This document shows positions 45,642 to 53,984 of a DNA stretch of 64,000 nt, in pieces; position 1 is the stretch's first letter; the number at the start of each line of letters is the position of its first letter. Under the pieces are notes generated by a model. It was not told where the DNA came from. It worked only from the letters and a program-made list of their open reading frames with translations, and did not search any database. Both the position numbers and the translations under genes were made by a program. The stretch is from JALZCH01 sp036387135 (GTDB lineage: Bacteria; Acidobacteriota; Blastocatellia; Pyrinomonadales; Pyrinomonadaceae), in the NCBI GenBank assembly GCA_036387135.1, contig DASVUH010000055.1, forward strand, positions 33,816 to 97,815, read 5' to 3'.

Positions 45642-46709
45642 TTAATAATACGTAATTACTCGCTCTTCAACTCTTTGCGGAATAGGCTTTTCATCAGATT
45701 TTCCTTGTTTATAAAAAACACATTTTACCCAGCTTCCCTTTTCGTCATATTCGCATTCTGCCGTTTCCTTTAACCTGAAACGCCATTCTGCCTTATTCTG
45801 TGGACTAATGTTATCAGTAGGTGCAGGCACGTATAATAACTCTTCTCTTGATATTTCTATATCATTCTTATGAACAATAAATAATTTTGTTGTAGGAGAG
45901 CCATTTGAATCAAATAAAAACCATTCAAGCTTTTCAAATTCGCCTTCATAAGTATTAAAAGACTTGCTTCTGATAACTTCTTCTTTAATAGCTCCTTCGG
46001 ATGTAAGTTTTAAGTCAAATTGTTCTTCTTGCTTGATTCGACCCTTTTCATCGTAAGTATAAATAATCTTGTAATCTGCAATTCCACTCTGATAGCGAAT
46101 ATTTTCTTCTATCCGTCCTTTATAAGTTTTTAGATATTCTAAGCCGGGTTTTCCATCAGGCGCATAAGCGCTGAATCGAGATTCCTTTCCATCTTCATTA
46201 TAAGAATAGATACTCCTCTCATAAATACTGCCATCGGCATCGAATGTAACTTGTTCGAGTTCTTTACCTTTATCGTTGTACTTAATAAATGTTCGCCTAA
46301 TAAATTTCTCATCTGATTTACTAACAAACCGCTCAAATCCGTTGTTTGATTCTTTAATTGAAAACATTCGATTCAGCTTACTCTTAGCTGAAGAGTAATA
46401 TTCAATGCTAATTAGTTTGCCATCAGAATCGTAAGCGCGAACTTCCCTATTAAAATAAGACTTGTCTTCCTCGTAAACAGGAGAAATTAATTCAAGCCAA
46501 TTTCCCGCTTGATTGTACTTAACTATGCTTGTTAGCCGTCGCTCTCCTTTGATGTACTTTCCTTTATTTTCTATATAGTCAGTCTGGTAGTTTTCAACAG
46601 TTCGCACCGAACCTTTTAATCCATCAAAGTCTTTATCGGGTTCCTCTTGAGCAAAAACGGATATAATGCAAATTAGGCAGGTTATCAACAAAGTGATTGT
46701 TCTCTTCAT
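45642..46709 (-). CDS. secreted YD-repeat-like protein of unknown function
   Basis: A 355-residue protein from ATG 46709 (a Met 11 codons earlier lacks a better context; the signal peptide ITLLITCLICIISVFAQ starts here). The mature part consists of short repeated units of the RHS/YD type: YDSDGKLISIEYYSS, YNDKGKELEQVTFDADGS, YSYNEDGKESRFSAYAPDGK, YTYDEKGRIKQEEQFD. About ten units of 25-30 residues form beta strands. Such short YD-like secreted proteins are common in Acidobacteria and Bacteroidetes. There is no toxin domain or RHS core, and function is unknown. It is alone on this strand. Confidence 0.82.
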   Translation of the reverse strand: MKRTITLLITCLICIISVFAQEEPDKDFDGLKGSVRTVENYQTDYIENKGKYIKGERRLTSIVKYNQAGNWLELISPVYEEDKSYFNREVRAYDSDGKLISIEYYSSAKSKLNRMFSIKESNNGFERFVSKSDEKFIRRTFIKYNDKGKELEQVTFDADGSIYERSIYSYNEDGKESRFSAYAPDGKPGLEYLKTYKGRIEENIRYQSGIADYKIIYTYDEKGRIKQEEQFDLKLTSEGAIKEEVIRSKSFNTYEGEFEKLEWFLFDSNGSPTTKLFIVHKNDIEISREELLYVPAPTDNISPQNKAEWRFRLKETAECEYDEKGSWVKCVFYKQGKSDEKPIPQRVEERVITYY

Positions 46710-47045
46710 ATAATCAGGTAAACTGCTGTTGGATTTCTGCATTAATAATTTAGACCTATTTGAAATAATGTCAACAATTTACTTGTAAATTTGTCATTTA
46801 CAGTTGCGAGTTTTGAAGATGTCGAATTAGTTAAACGTGCAGATTCCTGCATAAATAAAGGTTTTGATACAAAACTGGCTAAGCTATACATTCGATGACA
46901 TCAATTCTTCCGAAAGAATAAATGCCAGCGACCCTTTTTCAGCAGAGTTGAAACGCTTGTAGCGGTCTTTTTCAGTTATTTAGAGTATTAGTATTATGCC
47001 GTTGATAGCGGTAAAGATGGCAGAGACATTGCTAATTAGCAGGAA
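46710..47045. other. intergenic region, no gene seen
   Basis: About 340 AT-rich bases between divergent genes. No coding resemblance or RNA gene is visible. A 13-base match to the tRNA-Cys repeat (AATAAAGGTTTTG, 46854-46866) is too short to call an attachment site. The leader repeat at 47046 follows directly. Confidence 0.5.
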
Positions 47046-47092
47046 AGTTAGTAGTTCGGTTTCTCGTGTAATTTAAGAAAACCTGATATGAA
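47046..47092 (+). repeat. shared leader sequence, copy 2
   Basis: Matches 39327-39373 over about 47 bases (AGTTAGTAGTTCGG to CTGATATGA). Here its final ATG (47088) is the start codon of the TPM-domain protein, so the unit carries a 5' untranslated leader or promoter end with the start codon attached. Confidence 0.65.
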
Positions 47093-47651
47093 AAAGTTAA
47101 TTTCAAAAATTTTGCTAGCTCTTATATCCACTTTGACAATTTTGAATTTTCATTCAGATTGCCCTGCTCAAACCGCAAAAGATAAAGCGCCGTCAAAAAT
47201 CCAGCGTCATTCTATCAATGCAGACGAAGTTTTAATCCAGAAGGGCTTTGTCAATGATTTCGCTGAAATCCTCGATAAACAGACGAAAGATAAACTTGAG
47301 CAAACCCTATCCAAGTTCAAATCCAAAGCAAAGATTGACTTCGTTATTGTGACAGTGAAAACAATCGGAGAAGAAAACCCTGTTGATTATTCGTTACGTT
47401 TAGCTAACGGTTGGGCAATTGGAGCAACGAATCCTGATAAAGCTGGAGTTTTAATGTTTATTGCGGTTGAAAGCAAACGTTGGCATATTCAAATTACACG
47501 AGAATTGGAAAAGGCATTATCCAATACTGAAGTCCGCCAATTAGGCGAGTTAATGGTTCCGTTGTTTCGAGAAAAGAGATATGGTGAAGGCATAACAAAG
47601 TGCGTAGATGCATTTATCAAAGTGCTAAAAGAAAGACGTAGTAAAAAGTAG
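47088..47651 (+). CDS. secreted TPM-domain (TLP18.3/Psb32/MOLO-1) protein
   Basis: A 187-residue protein with a signal peptide (ILLALISTLTILNFHSDCPAQ). Residues about 60-180 fit the TPM domain: GFVNDFAEILDKQTKDKLEQTL, IDFVIVTVKTIG, ANGWAIGATNPDKAGVLMFIAV, WHIQITRELEKALSNTEVRQL. The family includes Psb32, involved in photosystem repair in chloroplasts, and many bacterial envelope proteins with unclear activity, so the role here is open. There is no C-terminal membrane helix, unlike many bacterial relatives. First of a run of secreted proteins on the plus strand. Confidence 0.88.
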   Translation: MKKLISKILLALISTLTILNFHSDCPAQTAKDKAPSKIQRHSINADEVLIQKGFVNDFAEILDKQTKDKLEQTLSKFKSKAKIDFVIVTVKTIGEENPVDYSLRLANGWAIGATNPDKAGVLMFIAVESKRWHIQITRELEKALSNTEVRQLGELMVPLFREKRYGEGITKCVDAFIKVLKERRSKK

Positions 47652-47773
47652 GACGAAACCGAACAAATCATTGGGCGTGAAGCTCAATCAGCTACTTTCT
47701 TAAATTCTATGTTCACTACGCCCGCCTTAATTCAATCGTTATGCCTCTTTTTGTTGAACATCGTAGAAATTTT

Positions 47774-48439
47774 ATGAGAAAGAAATTGAACATTGCCTTT
47801 TACCTTTTACTTGTCTCGATTGTGCTTACTGCAATTATTCCGTTTCATCATGCTTTTTCTCAAGCTCAAGACAAAACCAAAATTAATCCGACTCCCGACG
47901 AAACCGCTCCATTTAAGGTTTATATTCCTATTGACATTGAAGATTCATACCGCGAATTAAAGAAAATGTTGTCGCCCGAAATGCTCAAAGAAATAAAGGG
48001 CACGCCCGAAAATACTTTAAGCGGCGAATATCATATGGGCTTAGGCTTATGGATGCGGAATAATTGGGGATTGTGGGCTGGTTCACGACTAGCGAAACAC
48101 TTTAATCAAATCGGAATTTTTCACCCTGATGATATGTCGTCAATCATTATTGAAGGATTTTGGCATAATCTGAATGAAAAGAAATTCGATTTGCAAGCGA
48201 GAGCTATTGAATTTCAACTGTATTGGAAAGTCAACGCAGAACCGAAAGCTAAAAATTGTCCGCTTGACAAATCGTTGATTGAAGTCAATGAGTCGCTTGA
48301 TAAGTCCGAGAAAAATCAACCGCGCACGCTTCATATCGGACGCTGCAAAAAGCACAAACACCTGTGGATTTATGAACACGATAAAGGTTGGTATAGACCC
48401 AATGCTAAATTACGGCAAGAAATTGAAGAAGGGTGGTAA
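47774..48439 (+). CDS. secreted DUF6794-like protein
   Basis: A 221-residue protein from ATG 47774, chosen because the signal peptide (FYLLLVSIVLTAIIPFHHAFSQ) begins there; the frame is open to 47741. The segment YIPIDIEDSYRELKKMLSPEML, LGLWMRNNWGLWAGSRLAKHF and GIFHPDDMSSIIIEGFWHNL fits DUF6794, a domain of unknown function common in immunity-like contexts. The C-terminus is basic with a Cys pair (NCPLDKSL, IGRCKKHKH). No enzyme motif. Probably exported. Confidence 0.78.
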   Translation: MRKKLNIAFYLLLVSIVLTAIIPFHHAFSQAQDKTKINPTPDETAPFKVYIPIDIEDSYRELKKMLSPEMLKEIKGTPENTLSGEYHMGLGLWMRNNWGLWAGSRLAKHFNQIGIFHPDDMSSIIIEGFWHNLNEKKFDLQARAIEFQLYWKVNAEPKAKNCPLDKSLIEVNESLDKSEKNQPRTLHIGRCKKHKHLWIYEHDKGWYRPNAKLRQEIEEGW

Positions 48440-48524
48440 ATAATCTTAATTGGAACTGTGATTAGCTCCAGAATTTAACACCGCTCGTCTAAACTATACG
48501 GTTTAAATTGAGTTATAAACGGAT

Positions 48525-49067
48525 ATGAAAAATAAATTACTATTTCTTTTGATTTCACTTGTAATATTTTTCGGGCTAACTATAACTGTGTCATTAGCCC
48601 AAAAAAAAGAGATTCAGTTTTCAGCTTTTAAATCTGAAAAAATTAAAGCCTCAAATATTTCCTGGGAAGGACATTTCGGCGGCAGGAAAGGAGAACCAAA
48701 TAATCTTTATACTTTAATGACTCAAGGCGGTTTTCTTGCGCCAACCTCTAAAAACTATGAAGCATTAATTAAATCTTGGCTTGATGAACATCCAAACGCT
48801 CAAACGACAGTTGTTTATGTCTTAGAAGGTATGCTCACGGATGTGCCAGATTCAAAAATGAAAGCCGTTTGGATAACGGACGGTGATGCCAATTTGAACA
48901 TTCATCTTGTTCGGATAGGCGGTTGTCCTGCTGGCACTATGTTACTTAACCCAGAAGATAAAACTTCATTGACACAGGAAGAATATCAAACGTTTGCAAA
49001 GAAGCTAATCGAAGCTCAGCAACTGGCAAAACAAGAAAAACTTGGCATCTGGAGCGAATCCAAATAA
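48525..49067 (+). CDS. secreted protein with a degenerate nuclease-like (SNase) tail
   Basis: A 180-residue protein with a signal peptide (LLISLVIFFGLTITVSLAQ). The C-terminal half resembles the last part of staphylococcal-nuclease folds (DGDANLNIHLVRIG, EYQTFAKKLIEAQQLAKQEKLGIWSE). The Arg/Asp/Glu active-site residues of SNase are not recognisable, so it is probably a non-catalytic OB-fold relative. The N-terminal half (IKASNISWEGHFGGRKGEPNN) is unfamiliar. It lies 86 bp after the DUF6794-like gene in the same direction. Confidence 0.65.
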   Translation: MKNKLLFLLISLVIFFGLTITVSLAQKKEIQFSAFKSEKIKASNISWEGHFGGRKGEPNNLYTLMTQGGFLAPTSKNYEALIKSWLDEHPNAQTTVVYVLEGMLTDVPDSKMKAVWITDGDANLNIHLVRIGGCPAGTMLLNPEDKTSLTQEEYQTFAKKLIEAQQLAKQEKLGIWSESK

Positions 49068-49108
49068 GGAATAGAGCGGTAGTTGCTGAGCTTTGAGACG
49101 GAATGAAG

Positions 49109-49138
49109 CTTTGCCGGTTCACCATAATGTTTTGATAA
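49109..49138 (+). repeat. shared 30 bp upstream element, copy 1
   Basis: CTTTGCCGGTTC then CATAATGTTT and ATAA recur at 50120-50149 with few changes, 10 and 39 bases before the next start codons. It may be part of a promoter (a TATAAT-like box lies in copy 2) or a remnant repeat. Confidence 0.5.
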
Positions 49139-49147
49139 GGAAATAAT

Positions 49148-50023
49148 ATGTTCAGTAAATCAAGACTTCTATTTTTAATTTTAACTGCTAGCGTTTTTGT
49201 AGTTACAAATGATTTCAAAGAGCATCCACATCCCGCCAAAGCTCAATCTGCAAACGATAAACTTACTTTACAAATTGAAACTTCTAATAACCGATATTTA
49301 CAAGCAGAACCGATATTATTTGGCTTAAAGCTACTAAATCAAACAAGTTCTCCAATCCAATGGAGTGGTCTTCTTCAAATAGGTCAAAATACTGCATTTT
49401 TAGTAAGAAATTCCATTGGTGAAGAAAAGCGTATTGATAATTTTTACTTTGGTAGCGTGCTAATAGGTCAATATACAATGGAATCCGGGAAAACGGTTCA
49501 AACAAAATCTATTCTCCAAGAGAAAGATTTGGAAAGAGTATTTCCTGAAGCCGGTCAATATGAAGTCAGAATCGAATTTACTTACGATAAAGATAATTCA
49601 GGCACAAATAAAGAAGCGATAATTTCAAATCCAGTTGCTATTACAATAGATAAGCCGACGGGAATAAACAGAGAGGCTTTTGATTATCTCAAAAAAACAC
49701 TTGAACCGAGTCAGACCAAGGTTAGCCCTACAAAATTAGCAATGCTTCAACAGCACTTTGTTGATAACTATCGAGATAGTGTTTATGCCAAATATATAAT
49801 ATTTAAGTTAGGCAATAATTATAAGTTTCAGCGTGAATATGAAAAAGCTGAAAGGGAGTTGTGTAAAATTCGTAATGAGAATTTTCTGTTTAAGCCAGAT
49901 GTCGAGCGAACATTACAGGACTTAGCTGTAAAATTGCGTCCGATGCCTATAATCTTAAATTTGCCTGAAGATGCAATACCGCCGCCAATTCCAAAGCCTT
50001 GCATCAATCAACCAAATCTTTAA
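49148..50023 (+). CDS. secreted protein of unknown function
   Basis: A 291-residue protein with a signal segment (LLFLILTASVFVVTND, cut near AKAQS). The mature N-terminal part has an Ig-like beta pattern (LTLQIETSNNRYLQAEPILFG, YEVRIEFTYDKDNSG). The C-terminal half is helical with a TPR-like unit (YAKYIIFKLGNNYKFQREYEKAE) and a Pro-rich tail (IPPPIPKP). I know no named family; the combination recalls envelope proteins that bind other proteins. A start about 10 bp after a repeat shared with the next gene suggests common regulation. Confidence 0.75.
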   Translation: MFSKSRLLFLILTASVFVVTNDFKEHPHPAKAQSANDKLTLQIETSNNRYLQAEPILFGLKLLNQTSSPIQWSGLLQIGQNTAFLVRNSIGEEKRIDNFYFGSVLIGQYTMESGKTVQTKSILQEKDLERVFPEAGQYEVRIEFTYDKDNSGTNKEAIISNPVAITIDKPTGINREAFDYLKKTLEPSQTKVSPTKLAMLQQHFVDNYRDSVYAKYIIFKLGNNYKFQREYEKAERELCKIRNENFLFKPDVERTLQDLAVKLRPMPIILNLPEDAIPPPIPKPCINQPNL

Positions 50024-50119
50024 TCTAGGCTATATGTCATAAATGCCCATTTCTGAAACTCAATTCAACATTTATCGAAGTGCGGTGGATCTGCTCGAAT
50101 CTTCGTGTCAAAATTTATA

Positions 50120-50149
50120 CTTTGCCGGTTCGGCTATAATGTTTCATAA
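50120..50149 (+). repeat. shared 30 bp upstream element, copy 2
   Basis: Matches 49109-49138 in the blocks CTTTGCCGGTTC and ATAATGTTT. The TATAAT at 50135-50140 could act as a -10 box for the membrane-protein gene at 50188, but I see no good -35 at the usual spacing. Confidence 0.5.
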
Positions 50150-50187
50150 ACGAAAGTTTTTGAGACAATTTTAATTTGGTTTAAGAT

Positions 50188-50520
50188 ATGCAGGTTCTCG
50201 CAGTAGGTATATGTTTTGTTTGGCTTGCGTATGGAAAAGCAAAACGAAAGGGGCAAAATCCGATTCGTTGGGCAGCCATCGCAGCTAGTGCCTTCTTGAT
50301 AACGCAAGTTTTAGTTTCCGGTGGAATTGGGTTTGCTCTCGGAGTTTGGGGGAGTTCTGAAAATTCAGTTTACAAATACAATTTAGAGTTTACAATTATC
50401 TCTCTGTTGGCTTGCATCATTACTAATTGGATAGTTATGCGACCTCTTAACAGAACAGAAAAACCTTTTACAGAGCCTCCGCCGCCACCTGTTTTTAATG
50501 AAAAAAGTGATTTGTCTTAG
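50188..50520 (+). CDS. small membrane protein of unknown function
   Basis: A 110-residue protein with three hydrophobic helices (LAVGICFVWLAYG, WAAIAASAFLITQVLVSGGIGFALGVW, FTIISLLACIITNWIVM) and a Pro-rich, acidic C-terminal tail (EPPPPPVFNEKSDLS). No family recognised. It is followed 14 bp later by a strong intrinsic terminator, so it is probably transcribed alone or with the gene before it. Confidence 0.65.
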   Translation: MQVLAVGICFVWLAYGKAKRKGQNPIRWAAIAASAFLITQVLVSGGIGFALGVWGSSENSVYKYNLEFTIISLLACIITNWIVMRPLNRTEKPFTEPPPPPVFNEKSDLS

Positions 50521-50534
50521 AAGCCTTTAGACTT

Positions 50535-50568
50535 GGCTCAAAAACGCCTGTTTTTGAGCCTGTTTTTT
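50535..50568 (+). terminator. strong intrinsic terminator
   Basis: A perfect 11 bp stem GGCTCAAAAAC/GTTTTTGAGCC closes a GCCT loop and is followed by TGTTTTTT, 14 bp after the stop at 50520. Confidence 0.9.
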
Positions 50569-50628
50569 CAGCGAATGCGCCGCCCTGTTGGAAGGGGCTT
50601 GGTTATTGAAGGAACTGGAGAAAAAATA

Positions 50629-50814
50629 ATGGTTGATATTTTTACCCTTTTGCTTGCCATCGTTTCAATTTGTGCGTTAGCAGGAGTTACCGCCAAAATA
50701 ATGCTGACTCCGCCAAAAGTATGGGATGAAGAAGATTGGATACCTTTTGAAATTGAAGATGTAGGCGATTATGAGGAAACAGGGGAAAACAAACCGCACA
50801 TCTGGATGGATTAA
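50629..50814 (+). CDS. small single-pass membrane protein
   Basis: A 61-residue protein from ATG 50629, chosen for GGAG about 10 bases upstream; a longer frame to 50533 would run through the terminator. It has one membrane helix (FTLLLAIVSICALAGVTAKI) and a strongly acidic tail with three Trp (VWDEEDWIPFEIEDVGDYEE). The family is unknown. As it starts after the terminator, it needs its own promoter in about 50570-50615. Confidence 0.55.
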   Translation: MVDIFTLLLAIVSICALAGVTAKIMLTPPKVWDEEDWIPFEIEDVGDYEETGENKPHIWMD

Positions 50815-50828
50815 CTCTTCATTATTGA

Positions 50829-51014
50829 AGATTTGCTTTGACCAATCCCTTCGGATACTTCAGGTTTCAAAATGTTCCCGCAGGCATCATTTATACTTTA
50901 GATGTTGGTCATAAACGCTATACCTCTTCTCCTAGAGATGTAGCAATCATTAGTAACTTTAGTAACTTTGACTTTTCAGTTTATGAAGAAAAAGGCAAAG
51001 TAATTTGTAAGTAG
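50829..51014 (+). pseudogene. C-terminal fragment of a carboxypeptidase-regulatory-like surface protein
   Basis: An open stretch with no start gives TNPFGYFRFQNVPAGIIYTL, DVGHKRYTSSPRDVAII and NFDFSVYEEKG before a stop. This is the usual last 50 residues of the regulatory-like beta domain that ends many Acidobacteria delta-60 and FG-GAP proteins. The rest of the gene is gone. A 21-codon frame 51027-51092 (NFEELKSKWNWKPIRNCSG) right after it looks like the first residues of yet another gene, so several broken ends meet here. Confidence 0.7.
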
Positions 51015-51059
51015 AAAAATACCCGGATGAATTTTGAAGAGCTTAAATCAAAATGGAAT

Positions 51060-51213
51060 TGGAAACCGATTCGTAATTGTTCGGGTTTTTGAAGATGCTG
51101 ACTTAAATATGAATCTTCAATGCTGCTGTTGCCTTCTCGGTATCTAATTGTTCTCGGAACAATTTAACGACGCGGTTTTGAGTAACTCTTTCAATTTGTC
51201 CGACTGTTATCAT
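51060..51213 (-). pseudogene. hsdR: hsdR N-terminal fragment (type I restriction enzyme)
   Basis: From ATG 51213, MITVGQIERVTQNRVVKLFR matches the conserved start of HsdR subunits. After REQL a deletion changes the frame, and the sequence continues as RYREGNSSIEDSYLSQHLQ, the expected RxxxGNSNIEEEYL motif. Only about 45 residues survive and the rest is absent. It lies 24 bp downstream of a truncated GmrSD/DUF1524 gene on the same strand, as in type I loci where such proteins are inserted. Confidence 0.75.
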
Positions 51214-51237
51214 AAGTGCGGTGAGCAATGCTAAAAA

Positions 51238-52482
51238 CTAAAATCCCCAAATTAGCTTTATCATTTCAAAGGTTTCCCTCTGGCGCAGTTCTACTTTATC
51301 TAACGGAAATATCCCGTTTTCATCTGGCTCGATTTTCGAGATATTGATTTCGGCAGGTAGATTTTTCAAATCAACCGAATCAATATGCCCAACCAGCAAC
51401 TCATTCCAAATTAAATTGCTGGTTGAATAGTCTTTTATTTTTTTCTTGTAGTAGTCGTTGCCGCTACTAATGTTTTGACTGTCCTTAAGCAAAAGAACCA
51501 TACCTAATTTGTTGCGGGTTGTCTTAAATCTCGTTTCGTCAAAACCACCATTTCCGTCAAGAAAAAGTGATTGGTTCTTATCGTTATAAGCGTAGATATG
51601 CTCCAAGTGCATACCGTATCTTTTACGATTGTTTTTATTGAATCTTTCTTCAAGTTGTTCAAGTGATTCGTTACAGTATGAAGGCTTATCTAAATGTTGG
51701 GCTAAGTATCTATCAATTCTCATCAAAACATACTTGGAAAAATTGCCCCACCTGTTATAGGTATTCTGAAACAATTCCCATTTATACAAATCAGCGATTT
51801 TTGTATAAACGCCCTTGGTGACAATATCTTTGGTTTCTAAATATTCAATTAAGACATCATCAAAAATTGTTTCTAACTCGGCAATTGTTTTATCACGAAC
51901 CTTCCCATTTAATTTATAAACTAAATCCTGAAATTGATTGCTGTCATACTCATCAAGAAGCCGAAGTGTCGTGTGTATTTGGTCAAACTTTTTTGCGACT
52001 AAAGTTATTTTTTCTTGCTCTTCAGAGTCATTTACTTTGATAGCGGAAATGCTTAAAAGGTATTGTTGGTTTTGGTCGAGCAGCTTATTGAAAACAAGAA
52101 ATTCGTTATCGTAATTGGTTCTAATTTTAAGGTGCAGGTCGGCAAAATATTTGAAATCATTGATAACCCATTCATATAACATCTGGTTATCTTCAAAGCG
52201 ATGGAAGAATTTAAGAATCTTGTCATTTTGATATATTTCATAATGGTATTTGTCCTCAAACTTTTTATATTCGCTTTCCGAATCGGCAAATTTTGCTCTT
52301 AAATAAATTTTGAAGAATGTATCTAAATCAATGAGGTTTTCTGTGCTGTTTTTTATTTGACTTTTGTAGTAATCATTCTGCAATTTAACCCAGATTTCAT
52401 TAGCTGTTTCTTTATTTTGCGGCGTTAAGTTACCAAGAAACTTCCCTTTTAATATCTCGTAAGGACGGGAGTGGTAGCGCAT
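51238..52482 (-). CDS. GmrSD-like DUF1524 protein lacking its DUF262 half
   Basis: A 414-residue protein. The C-terminal DUF1524 HNH-like domain has HLEHIYAYNDKNQ, then FKTTRNKLGMVLLLKDSQNI and YKKKIKDYSTSNLIWNELL, as in GmrSD-type enzymes that cut modified phage DNA. The N-terminus begins directly in the linker helix (RPYEILKGKFLGN) and the DUF262 domain with the DGQQR nucleotide-binding motif is missing. An in-frame TAA lies three codons upstream, so this is probably a 5'-truncated remnant. The HNH core reads HxEH with Tyr where many members have Pro/Gln, so activity is doubtful. Next to it lies an hsdR fragment. Confidence 0.75.
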   Translation of the reverse strand: MRYHSRPYEILKGKFLGNLTPQNKETANEIWVKLQNDYYKSQIKNSTENLIDLDTFFKIYLRAKFADSESEYKKFEDKYHYEIYQNDKILKFFHRFEDNQMLYEWVINDFKYFADLHLKIRTNYDNEFLVFNKLLDQNQQYLLSISAIKVNDSEEQEKITLVAKKFDQIHTTLRLLDEYDSNQFQDLVYKLNGKVRDKTIAELETIFDDVLIEYLETKDIVTKGVYTKIADLYKWELFQNTYNRWGNFSKYVLMRIDRYLAQHLDKPSYCNESLEQLEERFNKNNRKRYGMHLEHIYAYNDKNQSLFLDGNGGFDETRFKTTRNKLGMVLLLKDSQNISSGNDYYKKKIKDYSTSNLIWNELLVGHIDSVDLKNLPAEINISKIEPDENGIFPLDKVELRQRETFEMIKLIWGF

Positions 52483-52550
52483 TGAGAATTATTCTTTAGG
52501 CAATTAAATTGATTTTTTAACGCCGCCCGAAAATCGTCAATGCGGTAATC

Positions 52551-53363
52551 TTATCCGCCATTCCACCAAAATCCGCCGCCAACATACAACCCATAATCAG
52601 GTCTATAACTGTAATAACGCTGCATTAGCGAGATTTTGGATTTTTTACAGGTTCTTTTTCTTCCTGTTTGCGATTCGTCGCAAAAAGTTTTTTTGACGCT
52701 GCAATAGCAGGTTTTATCTCCGCGATTCTTGGAAGGTTCGCCTTTACCTACCGAATAGCCGATTTCGCCAAAAGCAATAAACTGCTTAGGGAATTTCGTT
52801 TTGAGCGGTTCGAGAACTTTTGAAGTGATGTCGCTTTCCGATAGAACTTTGTAATCGCATTTGTCCTCATAATAGCTGATCAAAACATAATCAAGTTCAT
52901 TAACCATTGATTGCGGAATGTTTTTAATCCATTCGCTCATCTGGTTGGCAGTCCGGTCGCCGCAGTTCGGCATATAGGAAACTGTCAGCATTAAAGGCTT
53001 GCGGTCGCGGTCAGTAATGAAATTAATAAGCCTGTTTATCTTTTCAATAGTTTTTTCGGGTTTTCCTTTAGTTTCGGGCGGTAAGTCTTTTTGATAATCC
53101 TCATCAGCCCATTCGCCGTTGACTTCGTTTCCAACTTCCCAAGCATCTATGAAATCGCGGTTTTCGGATGGAGTTCTTTTGTAGTACTCGACAAAACATT
53201 TAGCGCGACGGTCATAGATTTTGGCAGCGGGATTATATTGAGAGCAGTCAAAGGCTTCGTTCGGATTGTCGGCAAGGCGATGGTCTTTTAACGCCTGCGA
53301 ATCGAATGGCAAGCCGAGAATGTAAAACCTGCGATTTCCGCGAGCGTCTTTCAAATTCTGCAA
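52551..53363 (-). CDS. glycosidase-like TIM-barrel protein fragment
   Basis: A frame of about 270 residues without ATG; the open frame runs back to a TAG at 53457, and the extra residues (SGDRISITLEADNKPEDYKE) continue the same protein. FYILGLPFDSQALKDHR, IDAWEVGNEVNGEW (a candidate acid/base Glu as in clan GH-A), MLTVSYMP, ELDYVLISYYEDK and IAFGEIGYS (candidate nucleophile Glu) suggest a cellulase-like barrel. Both predicted Glu are present, but the N-terminal strands and signal peptide are missing, so it is probably a truncated gene. I would not assign a substrate. The following stretch to tRNA-Gly shows no other gene. Confidence 0.65.
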   Translation of the reverse strand: MQNLKDARGNRRFYILGLPFDSQALKDHRLADNPNEAFDCSQYNPAAKIYDRRAKCFVEYYKRTPSENRDFIDAWEVGNEVNGEWADEDYQKDLPPETKGKPEKTIEKINRLINFITDRDRKPLMLTVSYMPNCGDRTANQMSEWIKNIPQSMVNELDYVLISYYEDKCDYKVLSESDITSKVLEPLKTKFPKQFIAFGEIGYSVGKGEPSKNRGDKTCYCSVKKTFCDESQTGRKRTCKKSKISLMQRYYSYRPDYGLYVGGGFWWNGG

Positions 53364-53723
53364 TGCTTTTAAATTTTCCTTGTAATCTTCAGGTTTGTTA
53401 TCGGCTTCAAGCGTGATTGAAATCCGGTCGCCGGATAGTAGATGTTGTCCTTTTAACTAAGTGGCATATTGTTTGCCATCGTCAGAAACATTAATGGTTT
53501 AGGAGAACTTAAGGAACGCGGAAAAGTTGAGGATGTCTCGTCAAACAATGAGTTTAATTGATTAGTTTTTTACGTTAATTTTATTTGGAATCGTACTTTG
53601 ATTATAGTTTTTCTGAATTCAAGCATTTTAATGAATTTCAACCCGGCTTAAGAAAACATTACGAATCGGTATTGTGAAAATAAAATGAAAAACCTTCCCT
53701 TTAGCATTAGCCTTTAAAATCTT

Positions 53724-53799
53724 TGGAGCGGGAAACGAGGCTCGAACTCGCGACCTCAACCTTGGCAAGGTTGCGCTCTACCAACTGAGCTATTCCCGC
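53724..53799 (-). tRNA. tRNA-Gly (GCC)
   Basis: The minus strand folds as a standard cloverleaf: acceptor GCGGGAA/TTCCCGC, D arm GCTCAGTTGGTAGAGC, anticodon stem CAACC/GGTTG with loop TTGCCAA (anticodon GCC), T arm with TTCGAGC, and encoded CCA. It marks the return from accessory to core-like sequence. No partial copy of it was found elsewhere in the window. Confidence 0.97.
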
Positions 53800-53958
53800 C
53801 CGTCGCAAAATGTAATTCTACAAAACGAAACAAAATTGTCAAGCGTGCCTTAATTATTCGTTTTTTGATTTGATTTTCGCGCAATTTACCTGACAAAAAA
53901 ATTACAAAGCATAATGCATATTTTAGCGTCGTAAAATCGTATAATTACATCATAGAAG

Positions 53959-53984
53959 GGCTTGTGAACAAGCCTTGTTTTCTT
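53959..53984 (+). promoter_or_regulatory. terminator-like hairpin in the leader of the radical SAM gene
   Basis: GGCTTG (53959-53964) pairs with CAAGCC (53969-53974) around TGAA, followed by TTGTTTTCTT, about 70 bases before the ATG at 54054. An overlapping alternative stem (CTTGC with GCAAG, about 53981 and 54002) would disrupt it. A TATAAT-like box sits at 53940-53945. An attenuator is possible but not shown. Confidence 0.4.

Noticed and set aside
46851..46866. 13-base match to the tRNA-Cys repeat (AATAAAGGTTTTG)
   Set aside because: Too short and AT-rich, and the flanking bases do not follow the tRNA; chance is likely.
50533..50628. N-terminal extension of the small membrane protein at 50629
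   Set aside because: It would be translated through a strong intrinsic terminator, and a ribosome binding site sits before ATG 50629.
53497..53563. Short plus-strand frame (NGLGELKERGKVEDVSS)
   Set aside because: No start, no family resemblance and under 25 codons; possibly another fragment but unsupported.
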